Assembly: GCA_018398815.1 (NCBI GenBank)
Contig: CM031628.1
Location: 10,036,898 to 10,100,897 of the forward strand
Direction: 5' to 3'
From: Conus ventricosus
Lineage: Eukaryota; Mollusca; Gastropoda; Neogastropoda; Conidae
DNA: 64,000 bases
Part shown: positions 43,226 through 54,092 of the stretch, piece by piece
How the letters are laid out: each line of letters starts with the position of its first letter
Position numbering within the stretch: the first letter of the stretch is position 1
Position numbers and translations under genes: made by a program
The notes under the pieces: generated by a model
The model's database searches: none
What the model saw: the letters and a program-made list of their open reading frames with translations, nothing else
Told to the model about the DNA's origin: nothing

Positions 43226-43566
43226 ATGTCAAGTGTTTCAAACTCGGCTACAGTGGGAGGAGTGCGTGCATGTGTGTGGGCGTGAGAAGGGGAGGGAGTG
43301 TGTGTGTGGGGTACACAGAGCTTTATTAAATTTGTTATGTGTAACACCACTTGGTGCAAGACGGCGCTTGCGTTTTTGTGATTCATTGGCTCTTTTGTCG
43401 CAAGCTCAAAGCAGCCACCAGGGGCATTTAACAAAAGCCTGATTGAATAAAACAAGACAATTGTTTTAAAGTACACCTAGCGGCCGTCTGAGACGCCTAA
43501 AAGTTTGTAGCAGGGTGTTTGGCGGAGCGTTGGCGGGGTAGAGGTGAAGAAGCAGGCAACCACAAC

Positions 43567-43850
43567 AGCAAAAAAGTCATTACATGGAGTAAGAATGTTG
43601 GCAGGCAGGCTAAACGTTCCGCGTGAACGGTCGTAAATTTTTTGTAACTGACGTCTGAACTTGCCAGGTCTTACTATGTGCATATTGATTCTATCCAGCC
43701 GTCTTTGAAAAAAAAAAGTCATTAAAATGGATAAGAATGTTGGCCAAAGGCAGGCTAGCGTTCCCCGCGTGAACGGTCGTATTTTTAGTAACTGACGTCT
43801 GAACTTGCCAGGTCTATACTATGTGCATATTGATTCTATCCAGCCGTCAC
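43567..43850. repeat. Tandem duplication, ~142-bp unit, two copies
   Basis: AAGTCATTA to ATCCAGCCGTC occurs at about 43570-43700 and again at 43717-43848. Shared blocks include GCGTGAACGGTCGTA, AACTGACGTCTGAACTTGCC and CTATGTGCATATTGATTCTA. The second copy has several small changes. Confidence 0.8.
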
Positions 43851-43859
43851 GCATGAACG

Positions 43860-45110
43860 GTTCTATTTACTGGGACTGTTGGAGCTCGCTTGATATGCAT
43901 GGATCTTGTTTCCAGAAACTGCGCAAATTTTGGCACTTGCAGCATGGGGTTTGATTCATTTAGCTTGCCAAAAAAAGAAACGAAAGGGGAAGGCCTACAG
44001 CATAAAACCCTGTGTATCCTTTAAAAAACACTTGCAACAGCACGTAATTTTCGTGCGTGAACACGGAAAACCCGGGTTTTTTCTTTCAACCAAACAGCCC
44101 ATGTTTCCTTCGTTCTCCCTTCTTTCCTTTCATTTTCCCGCCATTGTTTACACAAAATCAAGAAGTTACCAACTGAAGTAAATTAACAAGGACTGTGCAT
44201 CTTGCCTCCTCAAAATTTTTCCCTCCCTATTTGTAAATCTTTCTACAATTTCAGCTTCATTTGTTGTTTCAGAAATATCTTTATCAGCAAAGCTTCTCTG
44301 GAAATAGCTGATTGAATGTCAGCCTGATTTGCCATAAGTTTGTCATGTAATTCTTGTGGCGTTGAAAGATCTGTTCTCCTTTTTTGTCTCCTTTCTTTTC
44401 TTTTAAAAATTGCTCAAGCTTTCTTTTAGGCTTCTTTGGCAAATCCTGCGGGTCCTTCCCTTTTTAATCTTTTCAATTATTTCTGTCATTTTTTTAAAGT
44501 GTCTTGATTCTCTTGCCCAAAATAAGCATTTCTTCCTCGTCCCAATTCCGTTGGTGTTGGCGGTGGTAACGGGAGATTTTGAGCTTGTAAAAGTAGAAGC
44601 TTGATCCATGTCAGGTAGAATTAAAGTTGATGGCTGTGTTGAGAAATCTAATAGATTTTGATGAGCAACTTGCGCTTCAAAAATTTCCTGATTTTAATTC
44701 TTGTGAAGAAGGACTACCAAATAATTCTGCTTCTTCACAGAAGAAACACTATCACCCGACTGAATTTAAACAAATCTTTTTCAAAACAAAACACTCTATC
44801 ACTAAAAAAACACTCGTTCACCACAGCACCACAACACCAAATGACAAGATAACTCAAGGGCCCCTTGTCAACAACACTAAGTGCTGGGCGGATGTGACGT
44901 CTTTTTAACTATCACATGATTAAATCTTGACTTATGATAGGTGAATTAAGAAACATGTCTATATCTGTTTTAAATCAGGCGGGAATGAGTGAGCAAAAAC
45001 CTTTCAACCACTTTTAAAAATCTCGCTATTCAGAACTGAAAGGCAATAGAAATCGATCGCTATTCATAACTGCAACCCTCTATTAAGAGAGGGCCATTTC
45101 AATAGGCTTT
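43860..45110. other. No recognisable feature
   Basis: Short frames on both strands (plus 44627-44908, minus 44403-44609) are Lys/Ser/Thr-rich and match nothing I know. AT-rich overall. The minus frame has KKCLFWARES, a weak hint of a Cys finger, too little to call. Confidence 0.5.
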
Positions 45111-45174
45111 TTAAGTCATTGAAATTGCCTGCGCGGCAAGGGGAGGAGGTATGGTTTCACTTCAGCGCACTCGT

Positions 45175-45310
45175 GTGTGGTGTGTGTGTGTGGGGTGTGT
45201 GTGGTGTGTGTGGGGTGTGTGTGTGTGTGTGTGTGGTGTGTGTGTGTGTTGTGTGTGTTAGTGTGCCTGTGTGTGTGTGGGTTTGTGGGTGTGTGTCTTA
45301 GTGTGTGTGA
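45175..45310. repeat. GT-rich microsatellite
   Basis: Interrupted GT run. It produces Thr-His and Val-Cys frames on the two strands that are not genes. Confidence 0.85.
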
Positions 45311-45379
45311 GGTGTGCATGGGCGCCTCTCTGTTGTCTGTCTGTCTCTCTCTTCTCTGTCTGTCTGTCTGTTCTGAGGG

Positions 45380-45829
45380 CAACTTGACCTTAACGGGTTT
45401 TGTCAGGTTTCCGGTGAATTCTCTCTTCTCTCCTTCCGCCACAGGAAAAGGCGGCTTTTTTGGCCACTTTCGCCCAAAACTTAGTGGTGAAGCAAGTGGA
45501 GTTTGAACAGAATTTATTTTGTTCTCTACTTGCATTCTCCGGTTCAGCACAGGATCTGCCATTGTTGCTGACACTGGGGCGACCCCGTTTAGTTGCAGAG
45601 CGACCACTGTGTTGTTGCCTTCTCCAGTAATTTTCCAGCTTGAAACACAGTTTTCAGTCAGCAGGGCGTTTAGGGTTGCACCGCAGTCGCTGGAAATCCA
45701 GTAACTGGCATTGTCCCCAGGAAAATAGAAAACAAACGCCACAGCAGAAATTAATAGCGCCCTGTCGCTTCGTGTCAAATCTCGTGACCCCCCTTTGATG
45801 TTTGAAGAGGGAGAGAGAGATGGTGGCAA
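45380..45829 (-). CDS. Possible coding exon, unknown
   Basis: The first ~140 codons of a minus-strand frame read like real protein: hydrophobic LLISAVAFVFYFPGDNASYW, then CGATLNALLTENCVSSWKI and NTVVALQLNGVAPV. The rest, toward 45116, is Thr-His from the GT microsatellite and clearly not coding. No domain recognised; could be part of a transposon or an unrelated exon. Confidence 0.25.
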
Positions 45830-45889
45830 AGGTGGAAAGGGTACAAGATTGTATATAATGGCAGATTTTTTTTTATTAATTTTTTTCTT

Positions 45890-46340
45890 CTGTGTGTGTG
45901 TGTGTGTGTGTGTTGGTGTGTGTGTGTGGTGTGAGCGTGGTGTGTTATGTGCGTGCGTGCGCGCGCACGTATGTGTGCGTGTAAGCGTGTGTTTGTGAGA
46001 GTGAATGCATGTGTGTTACAAGTGCTCGAGTATGAGTGTGTGTGCGTGGCGTGTGTATGTGTGCGTGTGCGCGCGCGCGGGCGCGCGCGGTGTGCGTGCG
46101 CGCGTGTGTGTGAGCATGTGTATGTCTTGTGTGTAAGTGTTTAAGTTTGAGTGTATCTGAGGGTATGGGTGTGTTCATATTGAGATGTGTGTATTTGTGT
46201 ATTATGTGAGTGCGTGTGTTTGTGCGTGTGTATGTGTGCGCGCGCGCACACGCGCGCGCGTATGTGTGTGTGTATGTCCGTGAGTACGCGCGCGCGCGCG
46301 CGTGTGTGCGTGTGTTTGTACTTGTATGTGTTCGCACGTA
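45890..46340. repeat. Long alternating purine-pyrimidine tract (GT and GC)
   Basis: About 450 bases of GT, GC and TG/CA alternation, including runs of GCGCGCGC at 45958-45967, 46069-46089, 46236-46260 and 46286-46302. Such sequence can form Z-DNA. It ends about 110 bases before the first visible exon of the receptor gene. Confidence 0.85.
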
Positions 46341-46455
46341 TTTTTTGTGTGTTAATTATGCTTCTTTGCTTTGAATGAAAAACGTTGATATTCTGTTCAT
46401 AATGTTTTCTTAAATGTCAGTACAACCTGAGTAATCTGACAATAATTGGTTTCAG

Positions 46456-47027
46456 TCAGTCAGGCATCAGATGCAATCCTTCAAAGCTATGAAGGCCGTC
46501 AAAGGTATAATATCCCTCAATGTGGAGCAGTCATTCACTACAGTGAAGAATTGGTGCACATGTCGAATACGTGTCGTCAAAAGAAGCACTACTTCTACCT
46601 TTGTGAATTTGACAGCCGTTCTGGTTCCAACCGACCTGACACAGGAGAGCAAGAGCATCAAGCCCCAATCAATTTGGCCAACATCTCTTCCTCCATTTCC
46701 ACCTTCCCTTTCCCGTCTATTCAGTGTCCAGGCAATCACTGGATACCAGAATTGTTGGCATGTGACTTGCAAAGTCATTGCTGGGCTGACACTGACGTCA
46801 ATTTTCAGTCATTATATGATGGAATTACTGCTATGACGTCATCATGGTGTACGGCACCGAACACGTCAGAATCCCAATATTTTCTTTGTGCCAGTAACAA
46901 TGAACGCTTGCCTTTCACGCTAGTTTGTGACTATCATGCGGACTGTTTTGATGGAAGTGACGAAGACTTTTGTGTTCACCCCCCGTGCTCTTTTGAAAAA
47001 CCAGTCCCTTGTAGTAATGGCGGTCAG
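46456..47027 (+). CDS. GRL101-like receptor gene, exon with C-type lectin tail and LDLa modules
   Basis: Acceptor TTTCAG at 46450-46455, donor CAG/GTAGAT at 47027/47028. The first ~50 codons end with CRQKKHYFYLCEF, the C-terminal signature of a C-type lectin domain whose start must lie in an exon further upstream that I cannot find. Then CPGNHWIPELLACDLQSHC (degenerate LDLa) and YFLCASNNERLPFTLVCDY followed by CFDGSDEDFC, a standard calcium-binding LDLa with the DGSDE motif. These form the extracellular ligand-binding part of the receptor. The frame continues in phase 0 into the exon at 54469. Confidence 0.75.
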
Positions 47028-48355
47028 GTAGATATCAAGAGAGGGATGTGAGTTGGAGAATGATTGAAGTGCTGAAGAATGTGACTTAATATAGAACAAT
47101 GTTGATGCAGGGTTTACATCGTCACGTTTCATTAGGGTGCTAAGGGAAATGTTGTGCAGTCTTTCAGTCTGCTGTACCAATAGTTTTTCTAACAAAACTG
47201 CAACCAACTGATTATTATAACATTGATTAACATTTTATCAAAAGTACTACCTTTGCTGTTACACACTAGAACTACACATACATACCATTCAAATCTGTAC
47301 GGACATACACGCCACAGCCCAAGTTAGGAAATAGCTGTTTTTCAGGCGATTTTCATCCTCTTTCATTTGTATATTTTATTGCCTGTACCCATCGTCAACA
47401 CAGCGCAGGCCTCCAAGGGTGGTACAGGACTGCTCTAAAGGCAGGCGAAGACAGTGCTTCTCTGGGTCCTCCCAGCCCCTTCGGGTGTTTTCTTTTTCTT
47501 CTATTCATTGATCTACTTCATTTTTTTCCTTATCTATGTATTTATTCATCTATTTGTTTGTTTGTTTTTCGTTCATTTTAATGAAAAAGGATCTGTGGTA
47601 TATCTATGGTTATTGGTCGTGCATTGGTATCACCGTGTCACGATTCCTATCACATGAGTTGATGACGAACCAGCATTGTTTAACTGACACAACACTTAAT
47701 GTGCAGGTGTTGAAATAGTACTGTCATTGAAAATGATTCTTCAGAAGTCAATATATTATCTTCATGTACGAGGTGACGGACAAAATTGAAGGTAGTAGAA
47801 CGCAGGTGAAGATGCTTGGGCGTAGTTGATTATCCTGCCAGTGAGAGATTCAATATTAAAAACGAAAACCTTGGAAGCGTTCGATGAAGATAATATAATG
47901 GAACTCCAAATCCAAATAGTATTTTTGTGATATTCGTTTTTATTAGGTTTTCCTTTTCCACGTTTTATTTGTTTCCGTGGGGATGAATTTCCCGTTTTTG
48001 ATGTGAAGACACGATGTTACAAAACAGTTTTTTAAAAAAAACGAAAAAAAAAAAAAAAACCAGACAACGCGCCTTGACAGAGACGATTATTTTCCATCCG
48101 GAGTCTCTTCTTTCGTCACTTCTTGACAATCTAATACCCAATCAAAATGCGTTGCAAGAAAATCACCTTAGGGTCTGATACAGGTAATGTCCAAGACATC
48201 CTTCGATTATCTTTTATATGCTTTTTAAAAGTTCACTCTTAGCGGTGAGGTGCCTTACACTTTTCATAAAATCACAAAATGTGTTGTTCGTACATATAAA
48301 TCTTTCACAAAAAAGTAGTCTACAGTCGAAGTAACTGTGTTTGCATCATTCCTTT

Positions 48356-48357
<2 letters not shown>

Positions 48358-48448
<91 letters not shown>
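48358..48448. repeat. (CA)n microsatellite
   Basis: About 45 uninterrupted CA units. Confidence 0.95.
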
Positions 48449-48450
<2 letters not shown>

Positions 48451-48550
48451 ACAGACACATTTATCACACGTGGTTTTTGTCATCTTCAAAACAGATACAT
48501 GTTTCCATGCAAGTACATCCTATGACTATATGTCTTGCGACGTTCTCCTA

Positions 48551-50223
48551 TCAAAACATATCACCTACCCCGGAAACTTGAGGGCCGTGGGGCGCCACAG
48601 AAAACTTTGCAACCAGCTTCCTTAACCCTTCCTGGTTCTCAGACGCTCTTACGTAATTGCTAAGGGTGCAGCCAGTCCATTCACTGATGTTGCCCTCCCA
48701 TCTCTTTCTCTGTCTTCCTTTTCTTCTGCCTCCATGCACTGCTCTTTGTAGAATGCATTTGACAGGTCCTTTTGTTCTTGATACATGACCACATCACCTC
48801 ATTTTCCTTCTTTTCACTGTGTACAACAAGTCTTTTTATGGTCCAATGGAGAGCTCTGGATTCCCAAGTTGGTAATGTGGTCTTTGTAGAGACGCCTAGG
48901 ATCTTGCTCAAGCATCCCATCTCTAATACCTGAACCCTTCTCTCAAGTTCATCTGTCAGAATTCAAGTCTCATAATTCATGGATATGTATGGCAATGACC
49001 AGGGAGCGCATCTTCTGAACTTGGAACTGATTGTGGTATTTCTGTCATTCCAGATGGGTTTAGTGTGGTTGACGCTGCTATTATTTGTGCAAATCCGGAG
49101 AGCGCTTCTGGTTTTGATCCCTCCTCTGAAACAATTGCCTCGAGGTACTTGTAGTTCTGAACTGTCTCTATTTTTTTTTCTCCCTTGATAGTCGTGTTAG
49201 CGCTGATGCCGTTGGTATAGTTGCTTATACGTTTTGTCTTTTCAGCACTGACCACCACGCCAATTTCAGCAGAACTTTTGTCAAGGCGCTCTGCTAGGTT
49301 GCTAAGTTCCCGCTCTTTTCCTGCTGATCCGTCGAGGTCAACAGCAAAACTTAGGTTTGTTACTATCCTTCCACCAATTCTTACTGAGCCTTGATGCCTC
49401 TCCAGCATGTCAGTCAAAGCGCTCTCCAGGTACATATTGAAAAGAGTGGATGAGAGTAAACAGCCTTGCCTCACTCCAACAGTTGTCTTGAACCAGTCTT
49501 CTATGGTGCCACTGGGGAAGACTGCGCTGGTGGCCTTATCATAGAGGCATTCTGTGATCCTGATCAGGCTGGCGTTGATGTTGTGCATGCCACATCCTGT
49601 CAAAGGTGAAATCTACAAAACTTCGGTACAGTTCCTGCTGATGCTGATGATATCTCTCGCACATAATCATCAAGTCAAAAATCTGCTCAGTGGTACTGTG
49701 GCTTGCTCTAAACCCTGCCTGTTCTTCAACAATGATCTTCTCTGCTTGTGGCTTCGGTGTATTCAAAAAGATCTTCAGCATCACCTTGCTCGAAAGACTG
49801 ATCAGACTGATAGTTCATTAATTTTGGCAAAAGTTGAAAATTCTCTTTCTTGGGGAGAGTGATGAGCAGGGATTGGGTCCATAATGTTGGCCACTCATTG
49901 GCAGGCTTTAATGTCTTGGCACCGCTCCTCTATCCATCTTTTCTTTGCTTATTCATGTTTTACTTCATCTCCCTGCTAACTACTCTCTACTGTTTTGCTC
50001 CATCTGCTTGATTTTTCCTGTTCTTCAGTTCTCTCCTTTTGTTGCACAAATCAACAGTGTCTGCTGTGCCCAACACGTTTTGACAGGGCAATATTTGTTG
50101 AGGATCTCACTGGTAGATTTGGTCACTGCAGTGTTGAAGGTGTTTACAAGTGTCTTGATGTCTGTATCATTCTTGGCATCAAGGATGGAGAGTGCTGCAC
50201 ATTCTCCACCTATCATGGCCTGA
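48551..50223 (-). pseudogene. LINE fragment, minus strand (RTE-like or related, 5'-truncated)
   Basis: Pieces in order on the minus strand: linker region 50025-50216 (MIGGECAALSILDAKNDTD), fingers 49539-49784 (EEQAGFRASHSTTEQIFDL), palm 48977-49603 (TTVGVRQGCLLSSTLFNMYL, and FAVDLDG where FADDIDG is expected), connection with YKYLEAIV, and the C-terminal part 48551-48920 with CSKILGVS-like text and RKGRQRKRWEGNISEWTG. The YADD-type box has Asp replaced by Val, so the enzyme is dead apart from the frame breaks. Clade name is a best guess from motif recall. Confidence 0.75.
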
Positions 50224-50299
50224 AAGGCCTCTACTTCCTCAGGGCCATCCAGCTTTTCGAGATCAAACCTTAGCTATGTGTGCTTCTGTTTGCGACGTG

Positions 50300-50300
50300 T

Positions 50301-50331
<31 letters not shown>

Positions 50332-50340
50332 CTCTCTATA

Positions 50341-50424
<84 letters not shown>
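50300..50424. repeat. (AT)n then (AG)n microsatellite
   Basis: AT run 50300-50378 with a short interruption at 50325-50340, then AG run 50379-50424. Confidence 0.95.
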
Positions 50425-50427
<3 letters not shown>

Positions 50428-50580
50428 TGTTTATAATTGAAAAAATATATATATATTTGTTAAAAGTATTTTAAAAATGAAGTGTTAAAAGTATTTTGAA
50501 AATACTTTTAACAAATGTTGCTCCCCAAGGGGTTGAGCTCTATAACATTTTTAAAGGATATTTTTATACTGTCTATGATA

Positions 50581-50978
50581 TGTTCCATTTTGCTACCCTT
50601 TGCTGGCTGCTTTGGGGTGCTGTTGGATTCTTTTTTGAACCCTTGGTGATGAGAACACCACAGAATTATGGACTTTGGTGTGTCTCTATTTGACACCAAG
50701 AGCACAGACACAATCAGCCGTGTCTCCCTGATGAGTCCGATCCAGCGGACGAAAGGCCTAGGAGCAGGCAATACAAATAGATCTGCCTTCGAAGGGGAGT
50801 ACGATGGTTCCCTCAGGCAGCTAGTGAAGGGTTTCTCATATTTATAATATATTCCCCCCATTTTTTCATCTTTAATTTAATTTTTTTGTTTATTCAAATC
50901 TTTGCCAAGTCGTTACTATAATGACTGAAGAATTGTTAACCTGCACTTGTTTTCTCCCACTATTTAATTGTTCAGCAG
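50581..50978 (+). repeat. Hammerhead-bearing repeat, unit A
   Basis: About 398 bp that match 53049-53432 (unit B) nearly throughout. Both contain the hammerhead core at the same place, both have a C-run/T-rich segment, and both end in the same CTGCACTTGTTTTC region followed by AT or CA microsatellite. Unit A has about 15 extra bases near 50640. No coding frame and no clear pol III box. Fits a retrozyme-like or other non-autonomous ribozyme element. Confidence 0.8.
50716..50768 (+). ncRNA. Hammerhead ribozyme (type I, minimal stem III), copy A
   Basis: Stem I: CTCC (50724-50727) with GGAG (50761-50764). Core CTGATGA (50728-50734). Stem II: GTCCG (50735-50739) with CGGAC (50746-50750), 6-base loop. 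Core GAAA (50751-50754). Stem III: AG/CT around a 2-base loop. Cleavage expected after the A at 50760 (triplet CUA). Every conserved core base of the hammerhead is present. Very short stem III is known for ribozymes that act as dimers in animal retroelements. Activity not shown. Confidence 0.8.
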
Positions 50979-50979
50979 T

Positions 50980-50982
<3 letters not shown>

Positions 50983-51062
<80 letters not shown>
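50983..51062. repeat. (CA)n(AT)n microsatellite
   Basis: CA run 50983-51000, AT run 51001-51062, directly following hammerhead unit A. Confidence 0.95.
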
Positions 51063-51065
<3 letters not shown>

Positions 51066-51076
51066 AACCCTTACAC

Positions 51077-51131
51077 CGCCAAAGGCGCCGTTTGGCGACA
51101 ATGTGTGTCACGCCAAAGGCGCCGTTTGGCG
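51077..51131. repeat. Two identical 21-bp palindromes, 34 bp apart
   Basis: CGCCAAAGGCGCCG plus TTTGGCG occurs at 51077-51097 and 51111-51131. Each has 7-base arms (CGCCAAA, TTTGGCG) around GGCGCCG, itself nearly self-complementary. They sit between the AT microsatellite and the Tc1 element. Confidence 0.75.
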
Positions 51132-51817
51132 ACCAGCTAGGGTTACCTAACTCCTGATATTCTCACTCTCTAATCTGATGAGACAGAAAGCCAGAAAGAT
51201 ATGTCATTATTGGGTGGTTCTCTGACCTGCGCTCACCATTTTGCTTTATCAGAGCGCTGTTCAGTTAAGTGTTCTTTATCAATTTATTCCAATTGTTTTT
51301 TCCATTCACTATGACGTCACAACCAAGCACTTCACTACTCAGCCTCACTCTACATTTACCACAGATCAGGTGCTGGAAATGTTGAAAAGACATTCAGTTG
51401 ATACTGAATAAGATAAAGAACACCCAGATTGTGAGCAGCAAACATCTGGCTACTTGAAAGAGGGGGGGGGGGCTTGACCGAAATATCACAGTGGCTGATT
51501 GTTGGAGGCGTGCCAACTGGCTGAGCAGTGCTCAGTGCATCACGCACACATACACAAGAGGCCCTTGAACAAGCTTAGTGTTGCTGGCTCTGGCGAACTT
51601 TTTGTGCCTATCGCACAGTGAGAGAGGCCTTATAGGGGGTGAATAGCAGCCATGAGATAATGAATGAACTGCAAGACCAGCTGGCTTGCCATGAATCGAG
51701 GTGGAAGGGGGCGTGGCTGACTGACAGACACGTGTCAGACTGTTTTCATAGAAAATATTGCTTTGAACAGGAATAAAAACCCAGGCTGTTACGCCCTGGC
51801 AAAGCAATCACTTCCAC

Positions 51818-52854
51818 ATGATCAGAATGCCAAGACTGAGCGCCGTCGACAGAGAAAAAGCCATAGGGCGACTGCAAGCCGGAAACCGTGCTGCACATGT
51901 CGCAGCTGCGTTTGGCGTGGCTGTTTCTACAATTTGTCGTTTGTGGGCCAGGTTCCAGGCAAATGGCGACGCTCGGGACAACCCACGAAGCAGCAGACCC
52001 GTGTAACAACTGCGCGACAAGATCGGGCGATTCACCGCCGTCACCTGCGTGAGCCATTGACTTATGCAACGGAAACGGCCAGAAACACCATTGGCAGGCA
52101 TGGTGCACCAATTTCTGGTGAAACTGTGCGGCGTCGATTAACAGAACATCACCTGCACTGCCGCCGTCCCGTAAGGTGACCTGTTCTTACTCCAAGACAT
52201 AGGCAACAACGACTGCAATGGGCCCAGCAGTACCGGAACTGGAACTGGCGGCAATGGAGGGGCATCCTCGTCACGGATGAGAGCCGATACTGTGTTCATC
52301 ATGCTGATGGCCGAATCCGGGTGTGGAGGAGGCGCAGCCAGAGGTATGCCAACAACAACATCCACGAGATCAACGCTTGGGGAGGTGCGAGCATCATGGT
52401 ATGGGGAGGAATCAACCTCAACCAGCTTGTTGTATTCCTAGACATTGGCCCTGGTCGCGGAAATGGCGTTACTGCACAGCGATACATTGACCAGGTGTTG
52501 AGGCCCGTTGTTGTGCCCCACTTCCAGCAGCATGGCCACCTCACTCTCCAGCAGAACAATGCTCGTCCACACACTGCCAGAGTCACCACAGACTTCCTGC
52601 AGCAACAGGGCATCAGAGCTCTGCAGTGGCCCTCGCTGAGCCCTGATTTGAACCCTATCAAACACTTCTGGGACCATCTCAAACGGGAGCTGAATGCTGT
52701 TCGGCCGAGGCCAACCACAGCCCGTCACCTAGAGCAGGCACTGAGGCAGATCTGGAACAACGTCAACATGGCCACCGTCAACCGTCTGATCCACTCCATG
52801 CCCGCCAGATGTCAGGCTGTTATCAACGCTCGTGGGGGACACACTCGTTACTGA
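51818..52854 (+). pseudogene. Tc1-like DDE transposase, catalytically dead
   Basis: N-terminal helix-turn-helix in MPRLSAVDREKAIGRLQAG to VSTICRLWARFQANGD (51827-51982); a second DNA-binding part with TTARQDRAIHRRHLREP in the next frame; catalytic domain from about 52250. First Asp present in ILVTDESRY (52268-52294). Second motif reads LQQNNARPHTAR (52549-52584) with Asn for the expected Asp, and the third reads SPDLNPIKHFWDHLKRE (52639-52689) with Lys for the expected Glu. Frameshifts near 52000 and 52175. Stop at 52855-52857, full length of about 345 codons as for Tc1. Confidence 0.85.
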
Positions 52855-53048
52855 CCCTCTCCGTGACACTCATGACACGTGACCACTTTTTGCTTCAGCC
52901 AACAATAAGAACACAAAAGCCAGAAACTCAATGGTTGCATTCAATTCATTTCAATGGTTGCAATTAAATGTCAACAGCATGAGAGTACATTGAATGGACC
53001 CATTGTTTGCGTTTATTTGTGGCTCAGTATATATATATTTATTTGTTT

Positions 53049-53432
53049 TGTTCCATTTTACTACCCTTCACTGGCTGCTTTGGGGGTGCTGTTGAATTCT
53101 CCACCACAGAATTATGGACTGTGGTGTGTCTCTATTTGACACCAAGAGCACAGACACAATCAGCCGTGTCTCCCTGATGAGTCCGATCCAGCGGACGAAA
53201 GGCCTAGGAGCAGGCAATACAAATAAATGTGCCTTCGAGAGGGATTACGATGGTTCCCTCAGGCAGCTAGTGAAGGGCTTCTCCTAGTTATAATATATCC
53301 CCCCCCCCCCCCTCCCATTTTCTTCATCTTCAATTTTTTTTTTTAAAGTTCAAATCTTTGCCAAGTCATTGCTATAACGACTGAAGAATTGTTAACCTGC
53401 ACTTGTTTTCCCCACTACTTAATTGTCCAGCA
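53049..53432 (+). repeat. Hammerhead-bearing repeat, unit B
   Basis: Second copy of the 50581-50978 repeat, with scattered substitutions and a longer C run at 53301-53314. Ends at the AT microsatellite 53440-53470. A and B could be neighbouring units of one array with AT spacer, split by the Tc1 insertion. Confidence 0.8.
53162..53214 (+). ncRNA. Hammerhead ribozyme, copy B
   Basis: Same elements as copy A: CTCC (53170-53173), CTGATGA (53174-53180), stem II GTCCG/CGGAC (53181-53185, 53192-53196), GAAA (53197-53200), cleavage expected after A53206, GGAG (53207-53210). The core is unchanged from copy A although flanks such as 53222-53250 have diverged. Confidence 0.8.
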
Positions 53433-53439
53433 TTCTATA

Positions 53440-53443
53440 TATT

Positions 53444-53492
<49 letters not shown>

Positions 53493-53512
53493 ATGCTCAC
53501 ACAAACCCACAA

Positions 53513-53559
<47 letters not shown>

Positions 53560-53615
53560 CACATACACACGCACTTCAACACACGCACACACGAGCGTGC
53601 ATACATGGACACACA

Positions 53616-53675
<60 letters not shown>

Positions 53676-53725
53676 GCGCACACTTACACACGCACTTCAA
53701 CACACGCACACACACACAAATGGTA
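53440..53725. repeat. (AT)n, (GT)n and (CA)n microsatellites
   Basis: AT 53447-53472, GT 53473-53492, CA 53517-53560 and 53610-53672, with short unique spacers that repeat CACGCACTTCAACACACGCA at about 53568 and 53690. Confidence 0.95.
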
Positions 53726-53934
53726 CGTAGGCACTCAAGGTCTAACCAGCGCGTTGGGCCAATGCGTAGGTCACTGAGTCGTGGCCACGAGACCCTCTTC
53801 TTTAATGCTCTCATCTTAGTTGTTATTTCATTCATCCATCAGCTTAAAATCATGCGTAGTGTGGTCTCAAAAGTTAACGGATGTGGTGTAGCCTATATGG
53901 ACTAGTTTGCACGCAGTGACGCCTCCCTGATGAA

Positions 53935-53945
53935 ACTCTCTCTCG

Positions 53946-54019
<74 letters not shown>

Positions 54020-54028
54020 CTCTCTCCT

Positions 54029-54092
<64 letters not shown>

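Larger units (their letters stand above)
51063..53030 (+). mobile_element. Tc1/mariner element lying between hammerhead units A and B
   Basis: Contains the transposase above. The right end reads GTGGCTCAG before TATATATA (53019-53035), consistent with insertion at TA. A matching left terminal repeat was not found, so the left limit is only approximate, set here at the end of the AT run. Confidence 0.55.

Noticed and set aside
45116..45380. C-terminal Thr-His region of the minus-strand frame
   Set aside because: Pure translation of the GT microsatellite.
46467..47207. Minus-strand frames opposite the lectin/LDLa exon
   Set aside because: The plus strand has Cys patterns, splice sites and domain continuity; the minus frames are shadows.
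48264..48625. Cys-Val and Thr-His frames around 48.36-48.45 kb
   Set aside because: Frames of the (CA)n microsatellite.
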